DNA of 64,000 nucleotides from Diploptera punctata (Eukaryota > Arthropoda > Insecta > Blattodea > Blaberidae): contig JASPKZ010007796.1 in assembly GCA_030220185.1 (NCBI GenBank), positions 1,332,501-1,396,500 of the forward strand. The letters run 5' to 3'. This document shows positions 10,478 through 21,534 of this stretch, one piece after another; positions within the stretch are counted from its first letter, which is position 1; each line of letters begins with the position of its first letter. Below the pieces are notes generated by a model that searched no databases, was not told the DNA's origin, and saw only the letters and a program-made list of their open reading frames with translations. The position numbers were made by a program, and so were the translations under genes.

Positions 10478-10735
10478 AACAAAGGGGATTCATTCAAATC
10501 AAGTTGAGAATTTAACAGTTTTTTACTACTTTTAAACTTATTAATTTCTACAGCCTCCAAAAGATCTAACTTTTTACCCTTATCACAAATATGTAAAATT
10601 TCAAAATTTGGATCGAAACAATGATTAAATTGGAATAGGTGGTTAGCATAGTTTGAATTTTCTAAATTTCTGTTATATGCTCTCATGTGTTCCTTTATCC
10701 GAGATATAAAAGGTCTACCAGTTTGTCATTAAAGC
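10478..10735 (-). pseudogene. Penelope-like element GIY-YIG endonuclease fragment
   Basis: On the minus strand the text reads QTGRPFISRIKEHMRAYNRN, then NSNYANHLFQFNHCFD, EILHICDKGKKLDLLEAVEI and LLNSQLDLNESPLL. The TGRxFxxRxxEH stretch and following ILHxxxKGKKLxxLExxEI wording are those of PLE GIY-YIG endonuclease domains. The catalytic GIY/YIG start is missing, so only the C-terminal part remains. It supports PLEs having been active in this genome. Confidence 0.8.
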
Positions 10736-10737
10736 AC

Positions 10738-10920
10738 AAAGATTAGCTGGATTGAACACATGTCCAATGAATGATAAAGAGATGATAAAAAAGTTCTACA
10801 AATGAAAGCCATTAATCTCTAAATATATTGGACGACCCAAAAAAGAAGATGGGAAGGTGATGTTGTAAATTATATAAAATTGATGAAGATAAAAAATTGG
10901 ATCAAATTGATGTATAAACT
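10738..10920 (+). pseudogene. LINE C-terminal fragment (group 2-like)
   Basis: The frame reads KAQRLAGLNTCPMNDKEMIK, then KPLISKYIGRPKKRWEGDVV and IKNWIKL. The GRPxKRWxxDV motif marks the extreme C-terminus of these LINE polyproteins. One internal stop and a degraded RLRWxGH motif show it is inactive. Confidence 0.7.
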
Positions 10921-10940
10921 CTTTGAAACATTATTTCTCA

Positions 10941-11220
10941 GCAACGACCTCGTAGACTGCGATGGGTAGGACATGTGGAAGGAATGGGAAATGAAAGACG
11001 TCCATGGAAGCTTCTTGTAGGAAAACCAGAGGGAAAACACCCAGTTGGTAGACCAAGAATGAGGTGGGAGAATAACATTAACTATTATTTGAGGGAAGTA
11101 GATTATACAGGGAATGATTGGAAAACATTATCTCAGGATAGGGATGTATGTAGAGATTATGTCCGCGCTGCCATGAACTTACAGGTTCAATAGTGCCAGT
11201 GAGTTAGTTAGTTAGTTAGA
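10941..11220 (+). pseudogene. LINE group 1 C-terminus and 3' tail
   Basis: The text runs from RRLRWVGHVEGMGNERR through GKHPVGRPRMRWENNINYYL to AAMNLQVQ and a stop, then GCCAGTGAGTTAGTTAGTTA. The open frame of 72 codons is a surviving C-terminal piece, not a gene. Confidence 0.82.
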
Positions 11221-11698
11221 TAGAAGCTTCTCTGAAGTTGAATCCAGCAAATTACATTTAATCGATGAGCAAAAAAACATTTTAAATAATACATTCGTGT
11301 AATGTGGCAATATGGTGAAAATACATTCCATTTGCTTATTGCAGTTAGTGCAACATGAATGTACGGGTTTGTTCGCGCGGATGGCAGCGAGAATTAAATG
11401 CTAATTCTGTCAAAGGAAATAACTAATTTAGTTTTACCGTAGAAATTGCGTGTATAATTAGCCGCGATCTTCATTTATTTACCATGCATAAGTTTGCACG
11501 AGACAATTTTGAGTTGAATAAGTAAGTAATTATAAATATTTGCTTAAGGTATAAAAAGGGATTAGTCTGTGTTGGGTAATCTGTTTACTTTTCCGAAAAT
11601 CTCGAAAATACAAGCCTTCTTCACAACTGAGATGTTATTTTAGTTCACAAATAAACATTTTCTATTGCATTCTTCGTATACGTAGGATATTCACTGAC
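11221..11698. other. No recognised feature
   Basis: Unique-looking AT-rich sequence leading into the 159-bp array. Confidence 0.4.
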
Positions 11699-14600
11699 AT
11701 TATACAAGATGTGTCAAAACTCAATGGCAAAATTTCAGGAATGAATTCCTCATATTGAAAGAAGAAAGAAGTCTAGTACAACATGGGTCCGGAAATTTAT
11801 AATTACAGAGTTATTCGAACTTTTATGAATGTTAGTGAACAACTGTAAACAGACATACATTATACAGGATGTAACAAAACTCAACGGCAAACTTCAGGAA
11901 TTAATTCATCATATTGAAAGAAGAAAAAAGTCTAGTATATCATGGATCCGGAAATTTATAATTACAGAGTTATTCGAACTTTTATGAATGTTAGTGAACA
12001 ACTGTAAACAGACATACATTATACAGGATGTAACAAAACTCAACGGCAAACTTCAGGAATTAATTCATCATATTGAAAGAAGAAAAAAGTCTAGTATATC
12101 ATGGATCCGGAAATTTATAATTACAGAGTTATTCGAACTTTTATGAATGTTAGTGAACAACTGTAAATAGACATACATTATACAGGATGTAACAAAACTC
12201 AACGGCAAACTTCAGGAATTAATTCATCATATTGAAAGAAGAAAAAAGTCTAGTACAACATGGATCCGGAAATTTATAATTACAGAGTTATTCGAACTTT
12301 TATGAATGTTAGTGAACAACTGTAAACAGACATACATTATATAGGATGTAACAAAACTCAACGGCAAATTTCAGGAATGAATTCCTCATATTGAAAGAAG
12401 AAAAAAGTCTAGTACAACATGGATCCGGAAATTTATAATTACAGAGTTATTCGAACTTTTATGAATGTTAGTGAACAACTGTAAACAGACATACATTATA
12501 CAGGATGTAACAAAACTCAACGGCAAACTTCAGGAATTAATTCATCATATTGAAAGAAGAAAAAAGTCTAGTACAACATGGATCCGGAAATTTATAATTA
12601 CAGAGTTATTCGAACTTTATGAATGTTAGTGAACAACTGTAAACAGACATACATTATACAGGATGTAACAAAACTCAACGGCAAACTTCAGGAATGAATT
12701 CCTCATATTGAAAGAAGAAAAAAGTCTAGTACAACATGGATCCGGAAATTTATAATTACAGAGTTATTCGAACTTTTATGAATGTTAGTGAACAACTGTA
12801 AACAGACATACATTATACAGGATGTAACAAAACTCAACGGCAAACTTCAGGAATGAATTCCTCATATTTGAAAGAAGAAAAAAGTCTAGTACAACATGGA
12901 TCCGGAAATTTATAATTACAGAGTTATTCGAACTTTTATGAATGTTAGTGAACAACTGTAAACAGACATACATTATACAGGATGTAACAAAACTCAACGG
13001 CAAACTTCAGGAATGAATTCCTCATATTGAAAGAAGAAAAAAGTCTAGTACAACATGGATCCGGAAATTTATAATTACAGAGTTATTCGAACTTTTATGA
13101 ATGTTAGTGAACAACTGTAAACAGACATACATTATACAGGATGTAACAAAACTCAACGGCAAACTTCAGGAATTAATTCATCATATTGAAAGAAGAAAAA
13201 AGTCTAGTACAACATGGATCCGGAAATTTATAATTACAGAGTTATTCGAACTTTATGAATGTTAGTGAACAACTGTAAACAGACATACATTATACAGGAT
13301 GTAACAAAACTCAACGGCAAACTTCAGGAATGAATTCCTCATATTGAAAGAAGAAAAAAGTCTAGTACAACATGGATCCGGAAATTTATAATTACAGAGT
13401 TATTCGAACTTTTATGAATGTTAGTGAACAACTGTAAACAGACATACATTATATAGGATGTAACAAAACTCAACGGCAAATTTCAGGAATGAATTCCTCA
13501 TATTGAAAGAAAAAAAAGTCTAGTACAACATGGATCCGGAAATTTATAATTACAGAGTTATTCGAACTTTTATGAATGTTAGTGAACAACTGTAAACAGA
13601 CATACATTATACAGGATGTAACAAACTCAACGGCAAACTTCAGGAATGAATTCCTCATATTGAAAGAAGAAAAAAGTCTAGTACAACATGGATCCGGAAA
13701 TTTATAATTACAGAGTTATTCGAACTTTTATGAATGTTAGTGAACAACTGTAAACAGACATACATTATACAGGATGTAACAAAACTCAACGGCAAACTTC
13801 AGGAATGAATTCCTCATATTGAAAGAAGAAAAAGTCTAGTACAACATGGATCCGGAAATTTATAATTACAGAGTTATTCGAACTTTTATGAATGTTAGTG
13901 AACAACTGTAAACAGACATACATTATACAGGATGTAACAAAACTCAACGGCAAACTTCAGGAATGAATTCCTCATATTGAAAGAAGAAAAAAGTCTAGTA
14001 CAACATGGATCCGGAAATTTATAATTACAGAGTTATTCGAACTTTTATGAATGTTAGTGAACAACTGTAAACAGACATACATTATACAGGATGTAACAAA
14101 ACTCAACGGCAAACTTCAGGAATGAATTCCTCATATTGAAAGAAGAAAAAAGTCTAGTATATCATGGATCCGGAAATTTATAATTACAGAGTTATTCGAA
14201 CTTTTATGAATGTTAGTGAACAACTGTAAACAGACATACATTATACAGGATGTAACAAAACTCAACGGCAAACTTCAGGAATGAATTCCTCATATTGAAA
14301 GAAAAAAAAAGTCTAGTACAACATGGGTCCGGAAATTTATAATTACAGAGTTATTCGAACTTTTATGAATGTTAGTGAACAACTGTAAACAGACATACAT
14401 TATACAGGATGTAACAAAACTCAACGGCAAACTTCAGGAATTAATTCATCATATTGAAAGAAGAAAAAAGTCTAGTATATCATGGATCCGGAAATTTATA
14501 ATTACAGAGTTATTCGAACTTTTATGAATGTTAGTGAACAACTGTAAACAGACATACATTATACAGGATGTAACAAAACTCAACGGCAAACTTCAGGAAT

Positions 14601-15988
14601 GAATTCCTCATATTGAAAGAAGAAAAAAGTCTAGTACAACATGGGTCCGGAAATTTATAATTACAGAGTTATTCGAACTTTTATGAATGTTAGTGAACAA
14701 CTGTAAACAGACATACATTATACAGGATGTAACAAAACTCAACGGCAAACTTCAGGATTAATTCATCATATTGAAAGAAGAAAAAAGTCTAGTATATCAT
14801 GGATCCGGAAATTTATAATTACAGAGTTATTCGAACTTTTATGAATGTTAGTGAACAACTGTAAACAGACATACATTATACAGGATGTAACAAAACTCAA
14901 CGGCAAACTTCAGGAATTAATTCATCATATTGAAAGAAGAAAAAGTCTAGTATATCATGGATCCGGAAATTTATAATTACAGAGTTATTCGAACTTTTAT
15001 GAATGTTAGTGAACAACTGTAAACAGACATACATTATACAGGATGTAACAAAACTCAACGGCAAATTTCAGGAATGAATTCCTCATATTGAAAGAAGAAA
15101 AAAGTCTAGTACAACATGGATCCGGAAATTTATAATTACAGAGTTATTCGAACTTTTATGAATGTTAGTGAACAACTGTAAACAGACATACATTATACAG
15201 GATGTAACAAAACTCAACGGCAAACTTCAGGAATGAATTCCTCATATTGAAAGAAGAAAAAGTCTAGTAACAACATGGGTCCGGAAATTTATAATTACAG
15301 AGTTATTCGAACTTTTATGAATGTTAGTGAACAACTGTAAACAGACATACATTATACAGGATGTAACAAAACTCAACGGCAAACTTCAGGAATTAATTCA
15401 TCATATTGAAAGAAGAAAAAAGTCTAGTATATCATGGATCCGGAAATTTATAATTACAGAGTTATTCGAACTTTTATGAATGTTAGTGAACAACTGTAAA
15501 CAGACATACATTATACAGGATGTAACAAAACTCAACGGCAAATTTCAGGAATGAATTCCTCATATTGAAAGAAGAAAAAAGTCTAGTACAACATGGATCC
15601 GGAAATTTATAATTACAGAGTTATTCGAACTTTTATGAATGTTAGTGAACAACTGTAAACAGACATACATTATACAGGATGTAACAAAACTCAACGGCAA
15701 ATTTCAGGAATGAATTCCTCATATTGAAAGAAGAAAAAAGTCTAGTACAACATGGATCCGGAAATTTATAATTACAGAGTTATTCGAACTTTTATGAATG
15801 TTAGTGAACAACTGTAAACAGACATACATTATACAGGATGTAACAAAACTCAACGGCAAACTTCAGGAATGAATTCCTCATATTGAAAGAAGAAAAAAGT
15901 CTAGTACAACATGGATCCGGAAATTTATAATTACAGAGTTATTCGAACTTTATGAATGTTAGTGAACAACTGTAAACAGACATACATA
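11699..15988. repeat. 159-bp satellite array, about 27 copies
   Basis: The spacing of GACATACATTATACAGG is 159 bp over 4.3 kb. Units differ at few sites: AATTAATTCATC versus AATGAATTCCTC, TATATCATGG versus TACAACATGG, GGATCCGG versus GGGTCCGG. The first unit (from 11699) is the most diverged, as expected at an array edge. Each unit contains ACAGGATGTAACAAAACTCA and ATCATGGATCCGGAAAT, which follow the order of motifs in a mariner terminal repeat (see findings). Confidence 0.95.
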
Positions 15989-16062
15989 ATCTTCACTATT
16001 TCAGAACACTGTAAACAACTGAAAACATAATTTTTCCCTACACACTACAAATAAGGAAATGT

Positions 16063-16965
16063 ATTACGGGGGGAAATTTTGAAGAAGTAACTGAATTCAA
16101 ATACCAAGAGTAGGGTGCATGTAGGCAAACAATTTCGGATACTTTTGAAATCCAGGATGGGTTGAAGCAAGGAGATGCACTATCTCCTCTACTATTTAAT
16201 TTTTGTACTAGAGCATGCCATCAAATCTTTAGAGGACGAAGAAGGCCTAAAACTCAATGGTATTAATAAGCTGTTAGTGCTGATGGTGTAGCCTAGTACT
16301 ATTGGGCGATAGCGAGGGGATACTAAAGGCCTACTCGCACACACTATTGCGTAACACCAAAAAATTGGGACTGGAAGTAAATATCAATAAAACTAAATAT
16401 ATGGTCACGCATGCAAATACATTATATAATGGAAATGGACAGCTAATTTCAAATGAGGGAGATTTTGAGGAGGTGGCAGAATTCAAATACCTAGGAACAA
16501 TAATCACAAATAGGAATGAGATGCACAAAGAAATTAAACGTAGGCTCAATTCTGGAAATGCGTGTTATTATGCATTACAGAGACTCTTGACGTCCCAACT
16601 CCTTTCAAAAAACGTTAAACTGAAAATATATAAAACTATTACTCTACCAGTTATATTATATGGATGTGAAACATGGACTCTTACTTTAAGGGAGGAAAGG
16701 AGATTACAAGTATTTGAGAATTAAGTTCTTAGGAAAATTTTTGGACCAGTGAGAGATGAGCATACAGGTGAATGGAGAAAACTACAAACAGTGAACTACA
16801 TGGTCTTTATAGGAAGCCAGATATTATGAGAACAGTTAAGACTCGTAGACTGCGATGGGCAGGACTTGTGGCACGAATGGGGAATGGAAGAGGTGCATGG
16901 AAGCTTCTTGTAGGAAAACCAGAGGGAAAACGCCCAATTGGCAGACCAAGAATGAAGCGATGATA
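16063..16965 (+). pseudogene. LINE group 1 reverse transcriptase, rearranged
   Basis: A short NFEEVTEF piece is followed by GLKQGDALSPLLFNF (RT motif with QG and SP), a damaged active-site stretch (ADGV in place of YADDV), then an open 140-codon segment from GDSEGILKAYSHTLLRNTKK to LREERRLQVFEN (16302-16724). Text continues to KPEGKRPIGRPRMK near 16960. Frameshifts and loss of YADD mean no activity. The wrong order of the first piece indicates rearrangement. Confidence 0.82.
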
Positions 16966-17445
16966 TGCCAGGTATCGCCTTTCTATGTCTCTAACAATAG
17001 CACTAATTGTATTTGCCGACTTCACGATAGTTTTACTGAACTACGCGAGGAGATAAGATGGCTTAGAGTCAATTTCACCAACAGAGGTAACTGCATTACG
17101 TCAGTTTTCCCCGTGTATAATGCATAGCTTAAACTGGCGTAATACAGTTACCTCTGTTGCTGAAACCGACCCTAAGTCTGTGATCTGGGCAATGTACCTT
17201 TAAGAACGTTACCTCTGCTTGTTTTTACATTAAACTGAGAGAAGCACAGGTCCTGTCTGTGCACGAATCTGTGAAGAATAATCTCGATTACTTCAGTGTC
17301 CGAGATCAAACTCGGACTGTCCAGCCTGTAGTCAGACGTTTTGCCGCCTGAATTAACAGCCCCACAAAATATATTTTTTTAAACCAATATCACCAGCATG
17401 TCTTTATGGTATTTTCTCCAGCAGGGCAGATTATATTATGGGTGA
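16966..17445. repeat. Unassigned sequence with a 39-bp-arm hairpin
   Basis: Around 17068-17168, TCAATTTCACCAACAGAGGT leads an arm that is matched in inverse by an arm ending in CTCTGTTGCTGAAACCGA, about 28 bp apart. The remainder of the stretch shows nothing recognisable. Confidence 0.55.
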
Positions 17446-17454
17446 CTATTTAAC

Positions 17455-17893
17455 GTATGATGAAAGTTAAAAATTAAATTGTACCTGTTGGTAGGTGCCG
17501 CCGTCCTCAACTTTGTTAAAATATTGTATATAAAATTAACTGGAGCGCTTTCGGAAGTTATCTTCCATCTTCTGCAGGTTGAGTTACCGTTACTTGTTGT
17601 TGTGTACGGTGGCAACTCAGAGAACGCACCGCAGTCAAACCCATTATACGAGATCGTCAAGAACAAGTCAGTTGCTGCTACAAACAGTTGGAGTATACAT
17701 CACCGTACACAACAACAAGTAGCGGAAACTTGGCCTGCAGAAGATGGAAGATAACTTCCGAAAGCGCTCCAGTTAATTTTATATACAATATTTTAACAAA
17801 GTTGAGGACGACGGCACATACAATTTAATTTTTAACTTTCATCATATGACTTCACCTCAACGGAATTTGATATGAATTTTACTATATTGATAC
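17455..17893. mobile_element. Penelope-like tail element with inverted arms
   Basis: Arms of about 150 bp (17455-17612 and about 17700-17850) are inverted copies around a short core. The right arm holds CAGAAGATGGAAGATAACTT followed by CCGAAAGCGCTCCAG, a hammerhead-like fold (see findings). The outer end GAGGACGACGGCAC and GGAATTTGATATGAATTTTA recurs at 28105-28192 beside the 80-bp array. It is flanked by TTAAC duplications. I infer a PLE from the tail motif and inverted pseudo-LTR layout; no coding part is present. Confidence 0.65.
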
Positions 17894-18107
17894 TTAACTT
17901 ATGCCCCAAATTGGAGTCAATGACAACCATGTTTCAATGAATTTTATTTTAAAACCAATCACAGTCGTGTTTCTCCTCGATATTTGTGGAATTCTCTTTA
18001 TCATATTAAAGAAATTTCCTCCTTTTTAATATTCAGAACAGGTCAGAGCATTTTTTTTTGCTGTGATTGGCTCTCGAACAAATACGATGAATAAAGCAAA
18101 TAATGAA

Positions 18108-18301
18108 CTAGCATGGAAGCTTCTTGTAGGAAAGTCGGAGGGAAAACGCCCAGTTGGTAGACCAACAATGAGGTGGGAGAATAACATTAACTATGATTTG
18201 AGAGAAGTATGTTATACAGGGAATGATTGGAAAGCATTAGCTCAGGATAGGGATCTATGGAGAGCTTATGTACGCGCGGCCAGTGAGTAAGTAAGTATAG
18301 T
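18108..18301 (+). mobile_element. LINE group 1, 5'-truncated insertion with TSD
   Basis: It spans WKLLVGKSEGKRPVGRP to WRAYVRAA and the tail AGTGAGTAAGTAAGTATAG. The 10-bp AAATAATGAA duplicates flank it (18098-18107 and 18302-18311). The gene end has lost the NLRVR codons. The insertion lies inside family A copy F. Confidence 0.88.
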
Positions 18302-18740
18302 AAATAATGAAGAGATTCGTTCGAACTACACATCTGATTATTGTGTGTTCAATAATTGTGCTTTTAAATTATGATTTTACGGAGTTGTTTCCTTAAAAAA
18401 ACAATTAATAACAATAACCTATAATGTTCGTTATAATATACACTTTGATGTGTTTCATATTTTTCTCCACTAGGGTGTATTCTCACAATATTGCGATCCT
18501 ATTTGGCAATAAATAATATGATCTTGTTGCAGTGGATGAACAAAAGAATAACCAAACATCCCTCATTTGTTTTCAAACATCGCCGTTTACATTAATTGTA
18601 TACATATTTTAAAATTACTATATTTAAATAATGATTTGTGAGTAAACAGCTTAATTTTGTTCGTTAAATGGTCCTAACAAATGCCACTCTTGATTTCCAA
18701 ATCCTCTGATAATGAAACACCAGCAGTCCTTAAGACTAAA

Positions 18741-19049
18741 GTAAAGTAAAAAAGTAGTCCCACTACAGGCCTCAGGAGGCCCTTGGGGTAGTAGGAGGTT
18801 AAGGCTCCCACTTTTTCTGGACAGTCGGCACTTGATGTCAGCCGGGTTGTCAGCCCTGCGTGACGGCTGCCTTTACTCCCAGAACAAGCGTCTGGTACTC
18901 ATTTCCGTTAGAGGCTGAGTCGACCCCAGGGCCATAATGCCGCCAGAAGATTTTGGTCAGTTTAAAAATCCTGACCCCCACCGGGACTTGAACCCTCGAC
19001 CATCCGGCTTGTAGCGCAGTGCCTTAACCACTATGCTACGGCGTGCCCC
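18741..19049 (-). mobile_element. SINE-A, full length with 13-bp TSD
   Basis: CCTTAAGACTAAA occurs at 18728-18740 and 19050-19062, fixing the element at 309 bp. Minus-strand order: tRNA-like head (box A TAGCATAGTGG, box B GGTTCAAGTCC), body, then an A/T-rich tail (CTTTTTTACTTTAC). This is the reference copy for SINE-A boundaries. Confidence 0.93.
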
Positions 19050-19062
19050 CCTTAAGACTAAA

Positions 19063-19203
19063 CTTAGTCTAAATCCAGACCATAGGCGGCCTCAGAAATC
19101 ATTTCCTTAAAAAAATAATGTGGACTGACCGGAAACCGAACTCGGGATCCCACGAATTGTAGTCGGAAGCTCCGAACACTAGCCACTGAAACTGGTCGAC
19201 CCC
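19063..19203 (-). mobile_element. SINE-F, tRNA-like head
   Basis: The minus strand begins GGGTCGACCAGTTTCAGTGG and contains CAGTGGCTAGTG (box A-like) and CGAGTTCGGTTTCC (box B-like). Only one copy is seen in the window, so the family is tentative. Confidence 0.55.
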
Positions 19204-19523
19204 ACAACATATTAACCACATTGTTTTCGTGTAGTGGGCTGTTTATTTTGTTATAAAATAAGGGCTAGGTTTAGATGTTCATAGAAAACTCTGTTCGAAT
19301 TTTCTTTTGTTGAAGTTTCACTTGTCAGCATGTGTTCGCGTCACTCCAAACAGCACTACCTGACCTTGTAACCTGCTGGGATAAAGTGATTAATTTATAA
19401 GACAATAGCATACATGAATGCAGTATACATAATGTATAGCTCAGTAAGATTGTTTATCTTCTAACGCTGCAGTGGAAGGTAATTATAAAAACGAATAGGC
19501 CGCTATTTATATTCTTACTAAAG
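19204..19523. other. No recognised feature
   Basis: AT-rich sequence between SINEs; nothing recognised. Confidence 0.4.
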
Positions 19524-19666
19524 GACTAGAGGCTGAGTCGACCCCAGTGCCATAATGCCGCCAGAAGATTTTGGTCAGTTTAAAAATCCTGACCCCAACG
19601 GGACTTGAACCCTCGACCCTCCGGCTTGTAGCTCAGTGCCTTAACCACTACGCTACGGCGTGCCCC
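19524..19666 (-). mobile_element. SINE-A, head half only
   Basis: The tRNA-like head and first part of the body are present (AGGCTGAGTCGACCCCAGTG to GCTACGGCGTGCCCC). The 3' part is missing. It directly abuts the tail of a family A copy. Confidence 0.82.
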
Positions 19667-19667
19667 A

Positions 19668-20485
19668 TTGAAATCACTCGTGGCATTACTTATGACTATT
19701 TAACACATGCCCCATATGGGAGTCAATGGCCAATCACATTTCAATGATTTCTTATTTACAACCAATCACAGTCGTGTTTCGCCTAAAATTTACCTAGTAA
19801 AGTTTTTCACAATAAAGAAAGCTCCTCCTTTTCAACATTCTGAATAGGTCATAGTATTATTTTGCAGTGACTGACTCTCTAAGAAATACGGCTACCAGAT
19901 TGTATATATATATATATATATATATATAGTATTATTTTGCAGTGACTGACTCTCTAAGAAATACGGCTACCAGATTGTATATATATATATATATATATAT
20001 ATAGTGCATGAATCTCAACACGTAGCGCATGCGGGAGTTAATATAAGAACATTTGTAGCGATTGATTATACCACCAAAAAAGAAACCACTGTTTACTCTT
20101 TCTTAAATGTATTTTTTTTCAGGTAACAACATTTAAAAAAATATAATTATCATAGGACATCAGAAATGAATTAATATACAGTTTGATGTGTTTTATTTTT
20201 TCTCCACTAGAGTGCATTCTTACAATATTGCGTTCCTTTGGCAATAAATAATATGCTCTAGTTGCCGTGATGAACAAAAGAAGCAAATGAAGCGTACCAA
20301 TCGTTTCTCATTTGTTTTCAAACATCGTCGTTTACATTAAATATATACATATTTTAAAACAACTATATTTAAATAATGATTTGTGAGTAAACAACTTAAT
20401 TTTATTCGTTAAATAGTCCTAACAAATGCCACTCTTGATTTCCAAATTCACTAGATAAATTGGAAATCACTCGTGGTATTACTTA
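19668..20485 (+). repeat. Family A copy C, joined to the tail of another copy
   Basis: The stretch 19668-19692 is the last 25 bp of one copy (CACTCGTGGCATTACTTA), then TGA, then a full copy from 19696 (CTATTTAACACATGCC) to 20485, followed by TGA. This tail-TGA-head junction indicates a tandem pair. A 79-bp segment ending in a (TA)n run is duplicated in tandem at about 19847-20003. Confidence 0.85.
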
Positions 20486-20496
20486 TGATAACTAAT

Positions 20497-20600
20497 TCAC
20501 TAGCACTGTCGAAACCGGAGGTTCATGGCCGCGCGGATATAAACACTCCATAGTCCCTATCTTGAGCTAATATTTTCCAATCATCCTCTGCATAATTCAG
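20497..20600 (-). pseudogene. LINE group 1 3' end fragment
   Basis: Minus strand: the C-terminal codons through a diverged NLRF-like end, then CAGTGCTAGTGAATTAGT as tail. It follows family A copy C. Confidence 0.7.
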
Positions 20601-20949
20601 GTCAAGCCTTTGTCACGAATTCCTTAAAGTGGTCTCCATCAGGAGATCCGATTGGAGGACTACTTTAACTCCGGAAAATTTTACACCAGTAGAATCCATG
20701 TCCTCGTTTTGTGACGGTTGTATTTTTACGGTCAAAGATAGTCATTCTTTATACCAAGCTACTTTTTTTCGTCTGTGTTAACACCAAGGGCAACGCTTTC
20801 GGCAACAATTCTATCGCCGGAATAGTTCTCGGGGTAATTTAAGCACATAAGCCACTCCACCACAAGATAAACATACCGTCGGGGGATTTTATATTAATAT
20901 AAAGAAAAACATATGTTGCTGAGGGATTTTACTCAAATTTTAGTATTTC
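20601..20949. other. Unrecognised sequence split by SINE-B
   Basis: This piece and 21299-21384 are one locus divided by SINE-B. On the minus strand it shows short open pieces (for example DPQSESEILKFE) without a domain I recognise. Confidence 0.4.
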
Positions 20950-21298
20950 CGATTCCGATTGAGGGTCTTTCCACTTTTCAGCGGTTGCCCTTTTACTAGC
21001 CGGCTGCTGGCCCTTCACATCCACATGTGTCAATCACAGAGGTAGATGATCAACAGCCAGTGTAGGGGTGACATGTGTTTAGCATGTCGAGTCCCCCAGC
21101 CGTTCTAGCTGGTTCCTCAACCTGGAGCCGCTACTTATTGTAACTACCCAATTGCCTGACGATGCTGGGTGGGCACCGGTCCCATACTGGGCGAAATACC
21201 ATGAGAAAATTTCTTCCCCCATGGAGACTCGAACCAGCGCAAGTCCCGTAGCTCTGCGCCAAGGCTTCCTACCTTAACCGCTCGGCTACGGCGCGGGA
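20950..21298 (-). mobile_element. SINE-B, full length with 16-bp TSD
   Basis: CAAATTTTAGTATTTC is found at 20934-20949 and 21299-21314. The 349-bp insert reads, on the minus strand, a tRNA-like head CGCGCCGTAGCCGAGCGGTT with box B GGTTCGAGTCTCC, then the body shared with 2402-2722. The exact duplication proves it is a mobile unit. Confidence 0.94.
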
Positions 21299-21384
21299 CA
21301 AATTTTAGTATTTCAGACTCGTATTCAATGGTTCCTTGTTCAAATATCATGTCCCAAAAATGACTTTTTTTTATTTTCTCCATT

Positions 21385-21520
21385 GATCAAAACGGACATA
21401 AACTCTCTTTACATCCCTATCCTGAGGAAATGTTTTCCAATCATCCCCTGAATAATGTTGTTCCCTTAAATCTTGGTTAATGTCATTATTCCATTTAATT
21501 TTTGGTCTACCAACTGGGAA
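21385..21520 (-). pseudogene. LINE group 1 C-terminal fragment
   Basis: Minus-strand text reads through PVGRPKIKWNNDINQDLREQ to DWKTFPQDRDVKRVYVRF. It is truncated on both sides. Confidence 0.7.
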
Positions 21521-21534
21521 AATCATCAGGAAAA

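Larger units (their letters stand above)
17446..18714 (+). repeat. Family A, copy F, with PLE and LINE nested inside
   Basis: Family A text is found at 17446-17454 (CTATTTAAC), 17894-18107 and 18302-18714. A PLE interrupts it at 17455-17893 (TTAAC on both sides) and a LINE group 1 piece at 18108-18301 (AAATAATGAA on both sides). The right end is truncated before the ATTACTTA terminus. Confidence 0.8.
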
